Assembly (NCBI GenBank): GCA_963668185.1
Contig: OY764162.1
Location: 2,108,001 to 2,172,000, forward strand
DNA: 64,000 bases
Source: G963668185 sp963668185
Lineage (GTDB): Bacteria; Chloroflexota; Dehalococcoidia; Lucifugimonadales; G963668185
Direction of reading: 5' to 3'
Part shown: positions 8,601 through 15,778 of the stretch, one piece after another
How positions within the stretch are numbered: position 1 is the first letter of the stretch
How the letters are laid out: the number at the start of each line of letters is the position of its first letter
Translations under genes and position numbers: made by a program
Notes under the pieces: generated by a model
Database searches by the model: none
Told to the model about the DNA's origin: nothing
The model's input: only the letters and a program-made list of their open reading frames with translations

Positions 8601-8763
8601 CCCGGCACTTGGGCGAGCGAACATCACAACCTCTTCGGCGCGGTCCCTCGGGCGGTCGTCGCCGCACATGGCGTCTTTCTGTACCGCCTCGCCGCCTTGT
8701 GCACTCAACGCAAGTGCAAGCAGGCGGGTGGCCTGAGGAGTACCAGTTCGGGCGATCTACCAT
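5674..8763 (-). CDS. Large membrane-anchored surface protein with HExxH zinc-protease-like module and PWVxDG repeats
   Basis: The product has 1029 residues. Residues about 12-135 are cysteine-rich with paired CxxC/CxxCxG knuckles (CTCVEC, CRVCGGHG, CPRCFGSA) and a B-box-like Cys/His run. One transmembrane helix lies near 218-238, then a Pro/Thr linker, a fibronectin-III-like segment (about 289-375) and a second Pro/Thr linker. Residues about 415-600 hold degenerate repeats built on LPWVRDGI/LPWVADGV. A zinc-binding HEVAHYYW at about 750-757 is followed by WIDEGASEF, as in gluzincin peptidases, and a beta-rich tail ends the protein. Topology is probably N-in, C-out. A paralogue lies at 52042-54978. 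Peptidase activity is inferred; I do not recognise the whole architecture. Confidence 0.7.
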   Translation of the reverse strand: MVDRPNWYSSGHPPACTCVECTRRRGGTERRHVRRRPPEGPRRRGCDVRSPKCRAIGVSWCETDNVVLCAEHVKEHEQHVLHDYVRSTCRVCGGHGQVHAQEHGDTPGGRWIRCPRCFGSATVEILRPRDNGQESPATTTVETPRAESGRRQNPATTAPSSRLPVHERQSSSRISGVGQPARRDREHAGRSQSRQASPPSAPPPFEIHRGGRRGRSRWRRWLAVLFILVAAGVASVLFYEDLGLDRLLERNTPEPTRVPVAIAIPTPTPTPSPTPTPTPTPALSPPIPPILVVIGTDSSPVIRIRHSAADAIGSCYLERRFGQSGSWVSYRYISALPHDYNVVQSYGQTFSYRARCRGDGETYSNDFSAYSSVVSVTRLSPPTPSPTPTPSPTPTPTPTPSPTPTPTPPPPYLAVWRTLKNVAWLEQNEPALARSITALPWVRDGIAETEREAVQELVYLATFGKDAFNVIANAEWVSDGISAPEVSVIGSLGYTAQEDQPGLARTIASLPWVADGVDEGEAEAVVNLGWVGQYSPETANAIILYSWAQDSVSTRARAVIQALKWIAKDHPGEALRIAGMRFLTRLEPADVAAMESLALLSSFRPSGFVTVMGHPTMKAGITDDWAKIVATLYGVDATNPQLVDSLLTYSEVRLEKRVIKLPLAGEVELAIIRLGPGAARSMDLLEHAARSTEAFMGVPFPTRYVGLLFADAVYGSYVGTNLRTHIAMLPRYDVDDESYEAGRTASIIAHEVAHYYWSGNADWIDEGASEFIAILSENARVGRPFEPDNYPCGQAINIATLERLNPSRGDGARSLFRCNYSFGERIFLDLYRSIGESEFKQGFRSLYQASMLPDEDDSTEGTPAGIAELRAAFGNAASTPTVTARWYEKTESYDISGLDRHPVNPDLPSIGGSFDLVGVALSHEDCMLNKRDLAFSIREIPERVAVCLRYSYDVDSRQETGLEIVVWFEDGFPIQRINHTIEAQPEYSGARWSYYVGPSEWNWWAPGRYYIYVYNEGAKVGEAQFNVFP

Positions 8764-8845
8764 TGCCTGGAGTTACCCGAGCCGCACACTGCCCTAACAG
8801 CCCCGCGGCGACCTTGAGATGCGCTCAATGTTCGCACGGGGCGAT

Positions 8846-9193
8846 TCATGAGGCCTCGACCAAGCGTGAGATCACCCATTCGCCGCCATTGGCCTGCTCA
8901 ATCTTGAGGCCATGGACTCGCGCAACCGCCTCGAACATGGGGGAAACATTCGTTGGCGGCGTTTTGATGATCACGCTGTGACATCCGCCTGGGAGCCTGC
9001 TGATAGCTTCGTCGATGATGCACAGCAGTTCGTCGAAAAATGAGGGCGTGATGCCGTTGATCCCGCCAAAGTCCAACTCCGCACTGCCTTGGCCGTCTCG
9101 AATTGCGGATGAGAGCGGTCCCTGCATGGACCTTGCCGAACTGCGAGTTACTAGTACGCGTCGTTTGATGAGATCGTACGTCTTGATCGCCAA
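8846..9193 (-). CDS. STAS-like (DUF4325-type) protein
   Basis: The 115-residue protein resembles the STAS-like DUF4325 fold: an N-terminal strand-helix, then AELDFGGINGITPSFFDEL, the conserved core that in STAS proteins carries the phosphorylatable loop. Here the loop offers a Thr and a Ser (ITPSF). Such proteins are usually partnered with an ATPase or kinase in signalling modules, but none is adjacent. The frame starts with TTG at 9193. It lies between the gamma-glutamyltranspeptidase gene and the large surface protein gene on the same strand. Function is unknown; the family call is moderate. Confidence 0.6.
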   Translation of the reverse strand: MAIKTYDLIKRRVLVTRSSARSMQGPLSSAIRDGQGSAELDFGGINGITPSFFDELLCIIDEAISRLPGGCHSVIIKTPPTNVSPMFEAVARVHGLKIEQANGGEWVISRLVEAS

Positions 9194-9253
9194 GCATCAC
9201 CAGCTACGAGTGCCGACTTGCGGGACATTTCGTTTGATTCCTTCAGACACCCC

Positions 9254-10957
9254 TCACAGCCCCGCGGCGTACGCCGAGTGAAACGTGTCCACCCCGGCCC
9301 TGTACTCGCCGTTCGCATGGACGATGGCCACCGGGCTCGCGAAGCCCCGCGCGAACCCGTCGCCCACCACCAGCAGCCGGTGGCCTCGCGCCTCTAGCGC
9401 CGACCTCGTAGCCTCGTCGATGCCTGTGTCAACGGTCGTCCACGGGTTCGAGCAGTCCACGCGCGACGAGTCGATCGCCGCCTGCGGCCCCATGCCGAAG
9501 TCCACCATCTTGATGATGAGCTGCGTAACGCAGTTCGTGATGCGCCGCCCACCGGAAGCTCCGACCGCGATGCGAGCGCCGTCCCGGTCCAGCACAAGGG
9601 CCGGCGTCATGTTGTTCAGCCCCGCCTTCCCCGGCTCGATCGAGTTCACGCGGCCCGGCAGCGGATCGAACCACATCATGCCGTTGTTCATAACCACGCC
9701 CGTCCCCTTCGGCACCACGCCGGAGCCGAACCCGGACATCAGCGTGTTCGTCAGCGACACCGCATTGCCGTCGCCGTCCATCGCGCACAGGTGCGTCGTG
9801 CCATTGTCGATCGCCGGCAGGCTGGCCGGTAGCTGCTCTTCCGGCTGGCGTCCCTCCTCCTGCCACGGATCGCCGAAGCTGAACCAGCCCGGCGGCGACT
9901 CGCCGATCTCCGCGCGGCGCCGGTCCGCGTACTCGTCCGACAGCAGCCCGTTCCACGGAACGTCCACGAAACTGTTGTCTCCGAAATAGCGGAACCTGTC
10001 GGCGTAGGCGAGCTGCGCGCTCGAAATGTACGCGTGCAGCATCTCAGCGCTGTTGTGCCCCATCGACGCCAGGTCGAACCCCCGCGCCAGCTTGAGCGTC
10101 ATCGCGCTGGTCGGCCCCGCGCAGGCGAACTTCGGCAGGCGCACCTTGAGGCCCCTGTAGCTGACCTCGATCCCGCGGTTCCAAACGTAAGGTCGGTAAG
10201 CGGCGAAATCGTCCTCGGTAAGGATGCCGCCCCCGTCCTGGATGCCCGCCGCCAGGCTGCTCGTGATGTCGCTGCGATACATCGCCTTCGCGCCGTCCCT
10301 GCCGATCGCTTCCAGCACGTCCGCGAGATCGGGCTGTCGCAGCATCGTGCCCGACTCCGGTCCCCCCGTCGGCATGCTGTCCCCCGGCAGGAAGATGCTC
10401 CTCAACTCTCCATAAGCGAGTAGCTTGTCGATCATGGTCCCGAACGAGTACAGCGTGTACCAGTCCGGCGGGTAACCCTCTCGCGCCGCCCGCACCGCCG
10501 GCTCCACCACGTCCTTCAGCGGGAGCCTGCCCAGCCGCTTGTGCGCCTCCGTCAGGCCGGCGACCGCGCCCGGCACCGCAATCGACCGGAAGCCGTGGAT
10601 GTTCGCGTCGTCCTCCACCGGCACCCAGCCGAAGCTCCCCGTCGCGCCGCCGTCCGCCGTCTTGTACATCGTGGGAGCGGCCTGCTTCGAGGCGCGCATC
10701 GGGAATCCGATCACGCCCCCTTCCTCGCCGACCTGGTACGTAAGGTACCCGCCGCCCCCTATCCCGCTCGACCCCGGCTCCACCACTCCCACCGCCAGGC
10801 ACGCTGCCACCGCCGCGTCCACGACGTTCCCTCCTGCTTCGAGCATCGCAGTGCCGGCCTCCGTGGCCACCGGGTGCTTCGTCGCCACCATCCCGCGCTG
10901 GGAAACGGCCTCGTCCTTGTAGAAATGCGTCTTCGTCGGAGAAACGGTCTGGACCAT
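9254..10957 (-). CDS. ggt: Gamma-glutamyltranspeptidase family protein
   Basis: The 567-residue Ntn-hydrolase precursor contains the N-terminal GGNVVDAAVAACLAVGVVEPG and GIGGGGYL motifs and the autocleavage site DNGTTHLCAMDGDGNAVS, where a Thr becomes the N-terminal nucleophile of the small subunit. GGRRITNCVTQLIIKMVDFGM follows as in other members. GGT enzymes cleave gamma-glutamyl amides such as glutathione or act as cephalosporin/oxamate-type acylases. No signal peptide is visible, so a cytoplasmic location is likely, as in several non-enteric GGTs. A GAGGAGG ribosome site precedes the ATG at 10957. Substrate is uncertain. Confidence 0.9.
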   Translation of the reverse strand: MVQTVSPTKTHFYKDEAVSQRGMVATKHPVATEAGTAMLEAGGNVVDAAVAACLAVGVVEPGSSGIGGGGYLTYQVGEEGGVIGFPMRASKQAAPTMYKTADGGATGSFGWVPVEDDANIHGFRSIAVPGAVAGLTEAHKRLGRLPLKDVVEPAVRAAREGYPPDWYTLYSFGTMIDKLLAYGELRSIFLPGDSMPTGGPESGTMLRQPDLADVLEAIGRDGAKAMYRSDITSSLAAGIQDGGGILTEDDFAAYRPYVWNRGIEVSYRGLKVRLPKFACAGPTSAMTLKLARGFDLASMGHNSAEMLHAYISSAQLAYADRFRYFGDNSFVDVPWNGLLSDEYADRRRAEIGESPPGWFSFGDPWQEEGRQPEEQLPASLPAIDNGTTHLCAMDGDGNAVSLTNTLMSGFGSGVVPKGTGVVMNNGMMWFDPLPGRVNSIEPGKAGLNNMTPALVLDRDGARIAVGASGGRRITNCVTQLIIKMVDFGMGPQAAIDSSRVDCSNPWTTVDTGIDEATRSALEARGHRLLVVGDGFARGFASPVAIVHANGEYRAGVDTFHSAYAAGL

Positions 10958-10987
10958 CTGGAGCCTCCTCGTGCGGCAACTTCGTTT

Positions 10988-11064
10988 CGTTCGCGGCGAG
11001 CCCGTCGAACCTCTTCATGGTGAGCCCACCAAACCCGTTCGTGGTGAGCCTGTCGAACCATGAG
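10988..11064 (+). repeat. Cluster of dispersed short repeats (GTTCGxGGxGAGCCxGTCGAAC type)
   Basis: Three degenerate copies of a short element follow each other upstream of the gamma-glutamyltranspeptidase gene: 10988-11011, 11014-11035 (weakest) and 11036-11064. Each keeps the core GTGAGCCTGTCGAAC or a variant. The core is related to the GAGCCTGTCGAAGGG repeats at 11401, 20157, 34320 and 34364. Such short palindromic-type repeats are common in bacterial intergenic space. No gene is present here. Confidence 0.6.
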
Positions 11065-11183
11065 CGGGCTGCTGCCGCGATTATAGGGCATCACCCGTGA
11101 GATAGCCGCGCCTACGCCGTTCGCGCTATCATGTATGCAATCAGACGACGCTCCGTCAACAAAATCAATCGGAGGAGACAGCA

Positions 11184-11375
11184 ATGCTCACCTACTCATG
11201 CGACCAGTGCGGAATGCAGGTCACCAACCTCACCTGCGGCAAGTGCGGAGCCGCCCTCGAGCACAAGACGCTCGAGCACGACGGCAACTCCGTCGGCGTG
11301 TCCGAGTGCCCCGCCGGCTGCGGCCGCATCAAGTCGCCCATGTGCTGCGGCAGCGACATGGAGGCCGCCGCCTGA
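11184..11375 (+). CDS. Small cysteine-rich zinc-ribbon protein
   Basis: This 63-residue protein holds four cysteine pairs: CDQC, CGKC, a CPAGC group and a CC pair. That is enough for one or two zinc ribbons. A GGAGGAGACAGC ribosome site sits directly before the ATG, supporting expression despite the small size. I do not recognise a named family; it could be a rubredoxin-like or DNA/RNA-binding zinc ribbon. It is followed by a dispersed repeat and a HAD gene on the same strand. Confidence 0.7.
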   Translation: MLTYSCDQCGMQVTNLTCGKCGAALEHKTLEHDGNSVGVSECPAGCGRIKSPMCCGSDMEAAA

Positions 11376-11400
11376 CCGAACCCGAAGGCCCCCCGGACCC

Positions 11401-11426
11401 CGTTCGCCCTGAGCCTGTCGAAGGGC
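11401..11426 (+). repeat. Dispersed GTTCGCCCTGAGCCTGTCGA repeat copy
   Basis: A single copy of the short repeat lies between the zinc-ribbon gene and the HAD gene, ending about 20 bases before the HAD start codon. It has the same core and orientation as the copies at 20157-20182, 34320-34346 and 34364-34390. Confidence 0.75.
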
Positions 11427-11445
11427 CGAGGAGCCGCCCGCGCCG

Positions 11446-12150
11446 TTGATAACAACCGTATTCTTCGACCTGTACGGCACCCTCGCTGGCTTCAGCCCGT
11501 CCCGCTTCGAGATCCAGTCCGCCGCCTGCGAGCTGCTCGGCATCACGCTCACGCCGGAAGGCGTCCTCAGAGGATACGCGCTCGCCGACGCTTACATGTC
11601 GGACGAGAACGCCGCCTTCCCCGTGCGCAACCGCGGCCCCGAGGCGACGAAGCGCTTCTTCGCCGAGTACGAGCGCCTCGTCCTCCAGGGCGCAGGCGTA
11701 GATGTCGACGCCGGCAGGGCATGGCAAATCTGGGAGCGCGTCAGGCAGCAGCGCTACGAGATGACCCGGTACGACGACGTCCTGCCCGCGTTCGACCTGC
11801 TCAAGCAGCAGAGCCTCACGCTCGGCATGATCTCGAACATGAACCGGCCCGCCGCCGAGCTCGCCCAGGCGATGGGCCTGGCGCCGTATCTGGATCTCGC
11901 CGTCACGTCCGGCGAAGCGCGTTTTGAAAAACCTCACCCCGCCATCTTCCGGCTGGCCCTCGAACGCGCCGGATCGGAGCCGTCCGAGACCGTGCACGTC
12001 GGCGACCAACTCACGTCGGACGTGGAAGGCGCCCGCGCCGTAAACATCAACCCCGTCCTGCTAGACAGAGACGGCAACCACCCCGACTATACCGCCTGCC
12101 CCCGCATCACCACCCTAATGGAACTCCCCGCCCTCATCGGCCTCATGTAA
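11446..12150 (+). CDS. HAD-superfamily hydrolase (subfamily IA-like)
   Basis: The 234-residue protein shows HAD motif I FFDLYGTL (nucleophile Asp), motif II SNMN, motif III Lys in FEKPHPAIF and motif IV VGDQLTSDVEGA. The helical cap between motifs I and II fits subfamily IA. Members dephosphorylate small phosphoesters or dehalogenate 2-haloacids; the substrate is not evident. The start is TTG at 11446, immediately after a dispersed repeat, so an upstream start cannot be excluded, but DLYGTL fits best a few residues from the N-terminus. Confidence 0.84.
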   Translation: MITTVFFDLYGTLAGFSPSRFEIQSAACELLGITLTPEGVLRGYALADAYMSDENAAFPVRNRGPEATKRFFAEYERLVLQGAGVDVDAGRAWQIWERVRQQRYEMTRYDDVLPAFDLLKQQSLTLGMISNMNRPAAELAQAMGLAPYLDLAVTSGEARFEKPHPAIFRLALERAGSEPSETVHVGDQLTSDVEGARAVNINPVLLDRDGNHPDYTACPRITTLMELPALIGLM

Positions 12151-12201
12151 CGCAGTCCCCAAAGACGTTGTATCTTTATGACCACCCTCTGAGAGGATGA
12201 C

Positions 12202-13371
12202 ATGCGGCTTATCCTTCGCCTGATTCCCTGGGGCCTCATCAAGAAAGCCCTCATCGTACTGGCCCTCGCCGCCGCGCTCTTTGCCGTGCTCGCCGCAGGC
12301 ACCGCGCAGGGCCGCACCGGCGTCCGCGCCACGCTCCTGCTGACCCAGCTATCGCCCGGCTTCCCCGTTCAGCCGCAGTCCTGGTTCACTGCCGAGCCGA
12401 CGCGCACCGACGTCACATACTCGCTCTCAGGCGGCAAGACCACCGCCCACCTGTACGTGCCGGGCGGCGACGGCCCTTTCGCCGCCGTCCTACTCGTCCC
12501 CGGCGTCAACCCCGCCGGCCAGAACGACGAGCGCATCGTCAACCTCGCCACCGGCCTCGCCCGCGCCGGCATGGTCGTCATGGTCCCGTGGACCGACCCC
12601 GACAAGGAGATGATCGTCCGGGCCGAGGAGGTCGGCGAAGTCGTCGAGACGTTCCAACACATGCAGCGCTTCGACTCCGTCGATCCCGAGCGCTCCGGCC
12701 TCGGCGGCTTCTGCATCGGCGCGTCCATCGCCGCCGTCGCCGCCCAGGACCCGCGCCTGCGCGAGAGCGTCGCCTTCGTCAACTTCTTCGGCGGCTACTA
12801 CGACGCCTCAGACCTACTCGCCGCCATCGCCTCCGAGACCCGCTTCTACGAAGGCGACGACGAACCCTGGGACCCGCGCTCACTCTCCCGCGAGGTCTTC
12901 ACCAACCACGTCCTCTCTACCGTCTCGAACGGCGCCGACCGCGACCTTCTGACAAGACGATTCGCCAACGGCAACCGCTTCCTCGCCATCGACCGCGACG
13001 CCCTCTCGCCCCAGGGCAGGAACGCGTTCGACCTGCTGTCAGGCCCGGACCTCGAAGAAGCCGACCGCCTGCTGGGCGGCCTGCCGCCCGGCTTCCAGTC
13101 CTTCATGCAGTCCGTGTCGCCGAGCACCAACCCCGAACTGCTAACAACCCGCGTGCTCATCATGCACGACAGGCAGGACCGCTACGTTCCCGCCGCCGAG
13201 TCCCGCCGCTTCGCCGCCGCCCTCGAAGAACTGGACGGCGACGTCTATTTCTCCGAGTACGAGTTCTTCGACCACCTCGACCCCACCCGCTCGGTCGGCC
13301 CCGTCAAGTTCATCGGCGAAGCCTTCAAACTAAACCTCCACCTATACAACATCCTCCGCGCCGCCGACTGA
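12202..13371 (+). CDS. Membrane-anchored dienelactone-hydrolase-like alpha/beta hydrolase
   Basis: The 389-residue protein has an N-terminal hydrophobic signal anchor (about residues 12-34) followed by an alpha/beta-hydrolase domain. The nucleophile elbow is GGFCIGAS, with Cys in place of Ser as in dienelactone hydrolases. The acid is probably Asp in MHDRQDRYVP and the base His in FFDHLDP. It most likely faces outside the cytoplasmic membrane and cleaves an ester or lactone; the substrate is unknown. GAGAGGATGAC precedes the ATG. The gene ends 230 bases before the RAYT gene. Confidence 0.78.
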   Translation: MRLILRLIPWGLIKKALIVLALAAALFAVLAAGTAQGRTGVRATLLLTQLSPGFPVQPQSWFTAEPTRTDVTYSLSGGKTTAHLYVPGGDGPFAAVLLVPGVNPAGQNDERIVNLATGLARAGMVVMVPWTDPDKEMIVRAEEVGEVVETFQHMQRFDSVDPERSGLGGFCIGASIAAVAAQDPRLRESVAFVNFFGGYYDASDLLAAIASETRFYEGDDEPWDPRSLSREVFTNHVLSTVSNGADRDLLTRRFANGNRFLAIDRDALSPQGRNAFDLLSGPDLEEADRLLGGLPPGFQSFMQSVSPSTNPELLTTRVLIMHDRQDRYVPAAESRRFAAALEELDGDVYFSEYEFFDHLDPTRSVGPVKFIGEAFKLNLHLYNILRAAD

Positions 13372-13438
13372 CGTTTTGAATGTTGAATGGGGTCACGATT
13401 GATCTACAACGGGCGGTTGTCATCGACAACAATCGTAG

Positions 13439-13458
13439 GGGCGCTTCGCGAAGCGCCC
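13439..13458. repeat. REP palindrome upstream of RAYT
   Basis: A perfect 20-base palindrome, GGGCGCTTCGCGAAGCGCCC, lies 145 bases upstream of the transposase start and is preceded by GTAG. The identical palindrome recurs inside the transposase gene (13887-13906) and a half copy follows it (14133-14149), the classic arrangement of a RAYT with its REP elements. Confidence 0.9.
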
Positions 13459-13602
13459 GCCCAGCGCCCGCAAGAAGAACACCACAACTAACCTAGAGGT
13501 CTCCCTTCTGACTTACCATTGCGTTTCGTATCACGAAGAACTCGCTGTCGCCCATTCGCTATCCATTTTATGAACACCAAATCGTAAGGAAACGGACTGC
13601 TC

Positions 13603-14136
13603 TTGCCCCGCCAATTCAACCCGGACATCCACCGCCGCAGATCGATCCGTCTGCCGGACTACGACTACACGCAAGTCGGGGCTTACTACGTCACCATCGT
13701 GACAAGCCGCCGTAGACTGCTGTTCGGCGATGTCGTCGCCGACGAAATGCGGCTGAACGATGCAGGGCGCCTGATCGAGGACGCATGGCAATGGCTCGTA
13801 CACCGATATTCGTACGTGTCATTGGACGAGTACATCGTCATGCCCAATCATTTGCACGGCATAATCGTGATCGGAGACCAACCTCTGGGCGCTTCGCGAA
13901 GCGCCCCTACACCCCGCAAACCTTTGGGTCAGCTAATCGGCGCGTTCAAGACCGTCTCCACGAGGCGTTTCAACAATATCCGCGGCACTCCCGGACAACA
14001 GCTATGGCAGCGCAACTACTACGAACGCATCGTCCGCAACGAAGAAGAACTCAATCACATCAGGGAATATATCCTCGGGAATCCGGTCATGTGGGATACA
14101 GACGAGGAAAACCCTGACGCTGTCCTTCCCGCGTAG
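13603..14136 (+). CDS. REP-associated tyrosine transposase (RAYT, Y1_Tnp family)
   Basis: The 177-residue protein starts with the RAYT-type RRSIRLPDYDYTQVGAYYVT and has the HUH metal-binding motif in MPNHLHGIIVI (about residues 82-92). The C-terminal part contains the expected tyrosine region (QRNYYERIVR) and ends in a YILGNP motif. RAYTs are single-copy domesticated Y1 transposases that process REP palindromes at single-stranded DNA. The same palindrome found outside the gene lies inside it at 13887-13906, in frame, encoding LGASRSAP in a loop. The start is TTG at 13603 with GTAAGGAAAC upstream. The gene looks intact. Confidence 0.93.
   Translation: MPRQFNPDIHRRRSIRLPDYDYTQVGAYYVTIVTSRRRLLFGDVVADEMRLNDAGRLIEDAWQWLVHRYSYVSLDEYIVMPNHLHGIIVIGDQPLGASRSAPTPRKPLGQLIGAFKTVSTRRFNNIRGTPGQQLWQRNYYERIVRNEEELNHIREYILGNPVMWDTDEENPDAVLPA
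13887..13906. repeat. REP palindrome inside the RAYT coding sequence
   Basis: The 20-base palindrome GGGCGCTTCGCGAAGCGCCC occurs within the RAYT reading frame, between the HUH motif and the GQLIGAFKT segment, and keeps the frame open. It is identical to the upstream copy at 13439-13458. On its right side it is followed by CTAC, giving the mirror of the GTAG found left of the upstream copy. Confidence 0.92.
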
Positions 14137-14149
14137 GGCGCTTCGCGAC
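14133..14149. repeat. Partial REP element after RAYT
   Basis: The stretch GTAGGGCGCTTCGCGA overlaps the transposase stop codon and matches the left half plus centre of the REP palindrome. The right half has been lost or replaced (GACGGTCC follows). Confidence 0.75.
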
Positions 14150-14575
14150 GGTCCTCTGCTCCCATGGCGGCGCGCCTACCCGTCATTCCCGCATTTCCGA
14201 GACAGCGGAAACCCAGGGCTAGCGGGAATCCAGCGGGACTGGGGCGCCACGCTCACCAACCCTGAAAAATCACCAGGCCATACGAACATTTGCACTCAAC
14301 GAACATATACGCTAACATAGCTGCATGAACATCAAGCGTCCATTAACCACGCCCTCGACGGAGGTATCGGACAGCCACTGTCGCAGCCTGGATTCCGTGT
14401 CGCAGCTAGGACAGAAGTGGGTCAAAACTGCGCTGATTTGGGACATTTATGGGTAATACAGGCGCCACATTGGCGCCTTCCGGGGGCATTCCATCAGTTC
14501 CTCCAGCTACGAAATGCCCCAAATGTCCCAGAATGTCCCAACTTTTCTAATTTGTCGTTTGGGCCGCCCCCGCGC
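14137..14575. other. Non-coding tract rich in inverted repeats
   Basis: No gene is apparent in this stretch between the RAYT gene and the FAD oxidoreductase stop. It holds a nested hairpin: outer arms ATTCCCGC (14185-14192) and GCGGGAAT (14222-14229), inner arms TTTCCG (14194-14199) and CGGAAA (14206-14211). Next comes GGCGCC-acatt-GGCGCC (14461-14477). A distant inverted pair follows, TGGGACATTT (14439-14448) against AAATGTCCCA (14521-14530), with a second tandem AATGTCCCAA at 14532-14541. These look like debris of mobile short repeats. Confidence 0.6.
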
Positions 14576-15730
14576 TCACTCCGCCGCCGGCGTCCACCCG
14601 CGCTCCTCGCGCCAGCCGGGCCCCACGTCGCCGAACCGCCCCAGCGAGAGGCCGCTGATGTCCACCGACGTCTCCCCGAGAGTGATCAGCTCCTGGATCG
14701 CCTTCCCCGTAGCCGGCGACAGCCCGAAGCCGTGCCCCGAAACCGACGCCACCATGAAGTTGCTCGGGCTGTCCGTCACGTCGATGATCGGGTAGTGGTC
14801 CGGCGCCTGCTCCACCACGCCGCCCCAGCTACGGATCAGCGGCACGTCCGCCGCTCCCGTGAACATCTCTGAAAGCCGCCTCGCGAGGTTGCGCACCAGC
14901 GGCGTGTTCGGCTTCTCCGGCGAGTGCAGGTCAACGTCGATCCACTCCTGCTTGCCGCCGCCGTACGCCAGGTTGCCCCGCAGCGTCTGCCGCCCGTACA
15001 GCCCGTTCCCACCGACGCCGCCGCGCCACATGAACTCGATCGGCGCCGTCACGATGATCTCCACCCGTGCCGGCGCCACCGGCACGAACACGCCCGCCAT
15101 CTCCGCGATCAGCGCCGTCTGCGGTCCCGCCGCGTCCACCACAAACCCCGCGCCGAACGTGCCCAGGTCCGTCTCCACCGCCGTCACCCTGCCGCCCTCC
15201 ACCGTGAGGCCCGTGACCGTCGTGTGCTGGTGGATGCGCGCGCCGTGATCCTGCGCGGCCCACGCGAACGCCTGCACCGTCCGTTGCGGGTTCGCCTGCC
15301 CGTACACTCTGGAGTACATGCCGCCGGGCACTTCTGGATTGATGATCGGGAACACGTCCCTGATGCCTTGCGCGTCGATCTCCTCCGCGTCGTCCGCCAT
15401 CCCCTCGCCCTCGAACACGGACGCCCGCATGAGCGCGAGCTCCCGCTCGTCCATCGCCACGCGGATCGTCCCCGGCCTGAACTCGGTCGGGTAGCCCAGC
15501 TCCTCGTGAAGCGTCGGCCACAGCCTGAGCGACTCCGCGCCCAGCGCCGCCACCGGGGGCTCTCCGGCCCGCGTCGCCACGCCGCCGCCGTTCCGGCTCG
15601 ACGCCTCGTATCCGATCACGCCCTTGTCCAGCACGATCGTGTCCACGCCCGCCTTCGCCAGCCACCACGCGGAGCTCAGCCCCGTAACGCCGCCGCCGAT
15701 GATCACAACTTCCGCGCTGTCGGTGTGCAT
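14576..15730 (-). CDS. FAD-dependent oxidoreductase of the glycine/D-amino-acid oxidase (DAO) family
   Basis: The 384-residue protein starts with the FAD-binding Rossmann motif VVIIGGGVTGLSSAWWLAKAG, followed by an acidic strand end (VLDKG) and SSRNGGGV, the DAO-family pattern seen in sarcosine oxidase beta and related deaminating oxidases. The C-terminal VSGHGFGLSPATGKAI is the second FAD contact. The ATG at 15730 with AGTGAGG upstream is preferred over an ATG 16 codons earlier. It lies 48 bases after the ABC exporter genes on the same strand. The substrate is probably an amino acid or N-methyl amine (inference). Confidence 0.85.
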   Translation of the reverse strand: MHTDSAEVVIIGGGVTGLSSAWWLAKAGVDTIVLDKGVIGYEASSRNGGGVATRAGEPPVAALGAESLRLWPTLHEELGYPTEFRPGTIRVAMDERELALMRASVFEGEGMADDAEEIDAQGIRDVFPIINPEVPGGMYSRVYGQANPQRTVQAFAWAAQDHGARIHQHTTVTGLTVEGGRVTAVETDLGTFGAGFVVDAAGPQTALIAEMAGVFVPVAPARVEIIVTAPIEFMWRGGVGGNGLYGRQTLRGNLAYGGGKQEWIDVDLHSPEKPNTPLVRNLARRLSEMFTGAADVPLIRSWGGVVEQAPDHYPIIDVTDSPSNFMVASVSGHGFGLSPATGKAIQELITLGETSVDISGLSLGRFGDVGPGWREERGWTPAAE

Positions 15731-15778
15731 GTCCTCACTCCGTCCTGCCGGCCTCGCCGTGCCCGAACCGTCCGCCAA

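Noticed and set aside
8797..9270. CAGCCCCGCGGCG occurring twice
   Set aside because: One copy is in the C-terminal codons of the transpeptidase gene and the other is intergenic; short GC-rich identity is likely chance.
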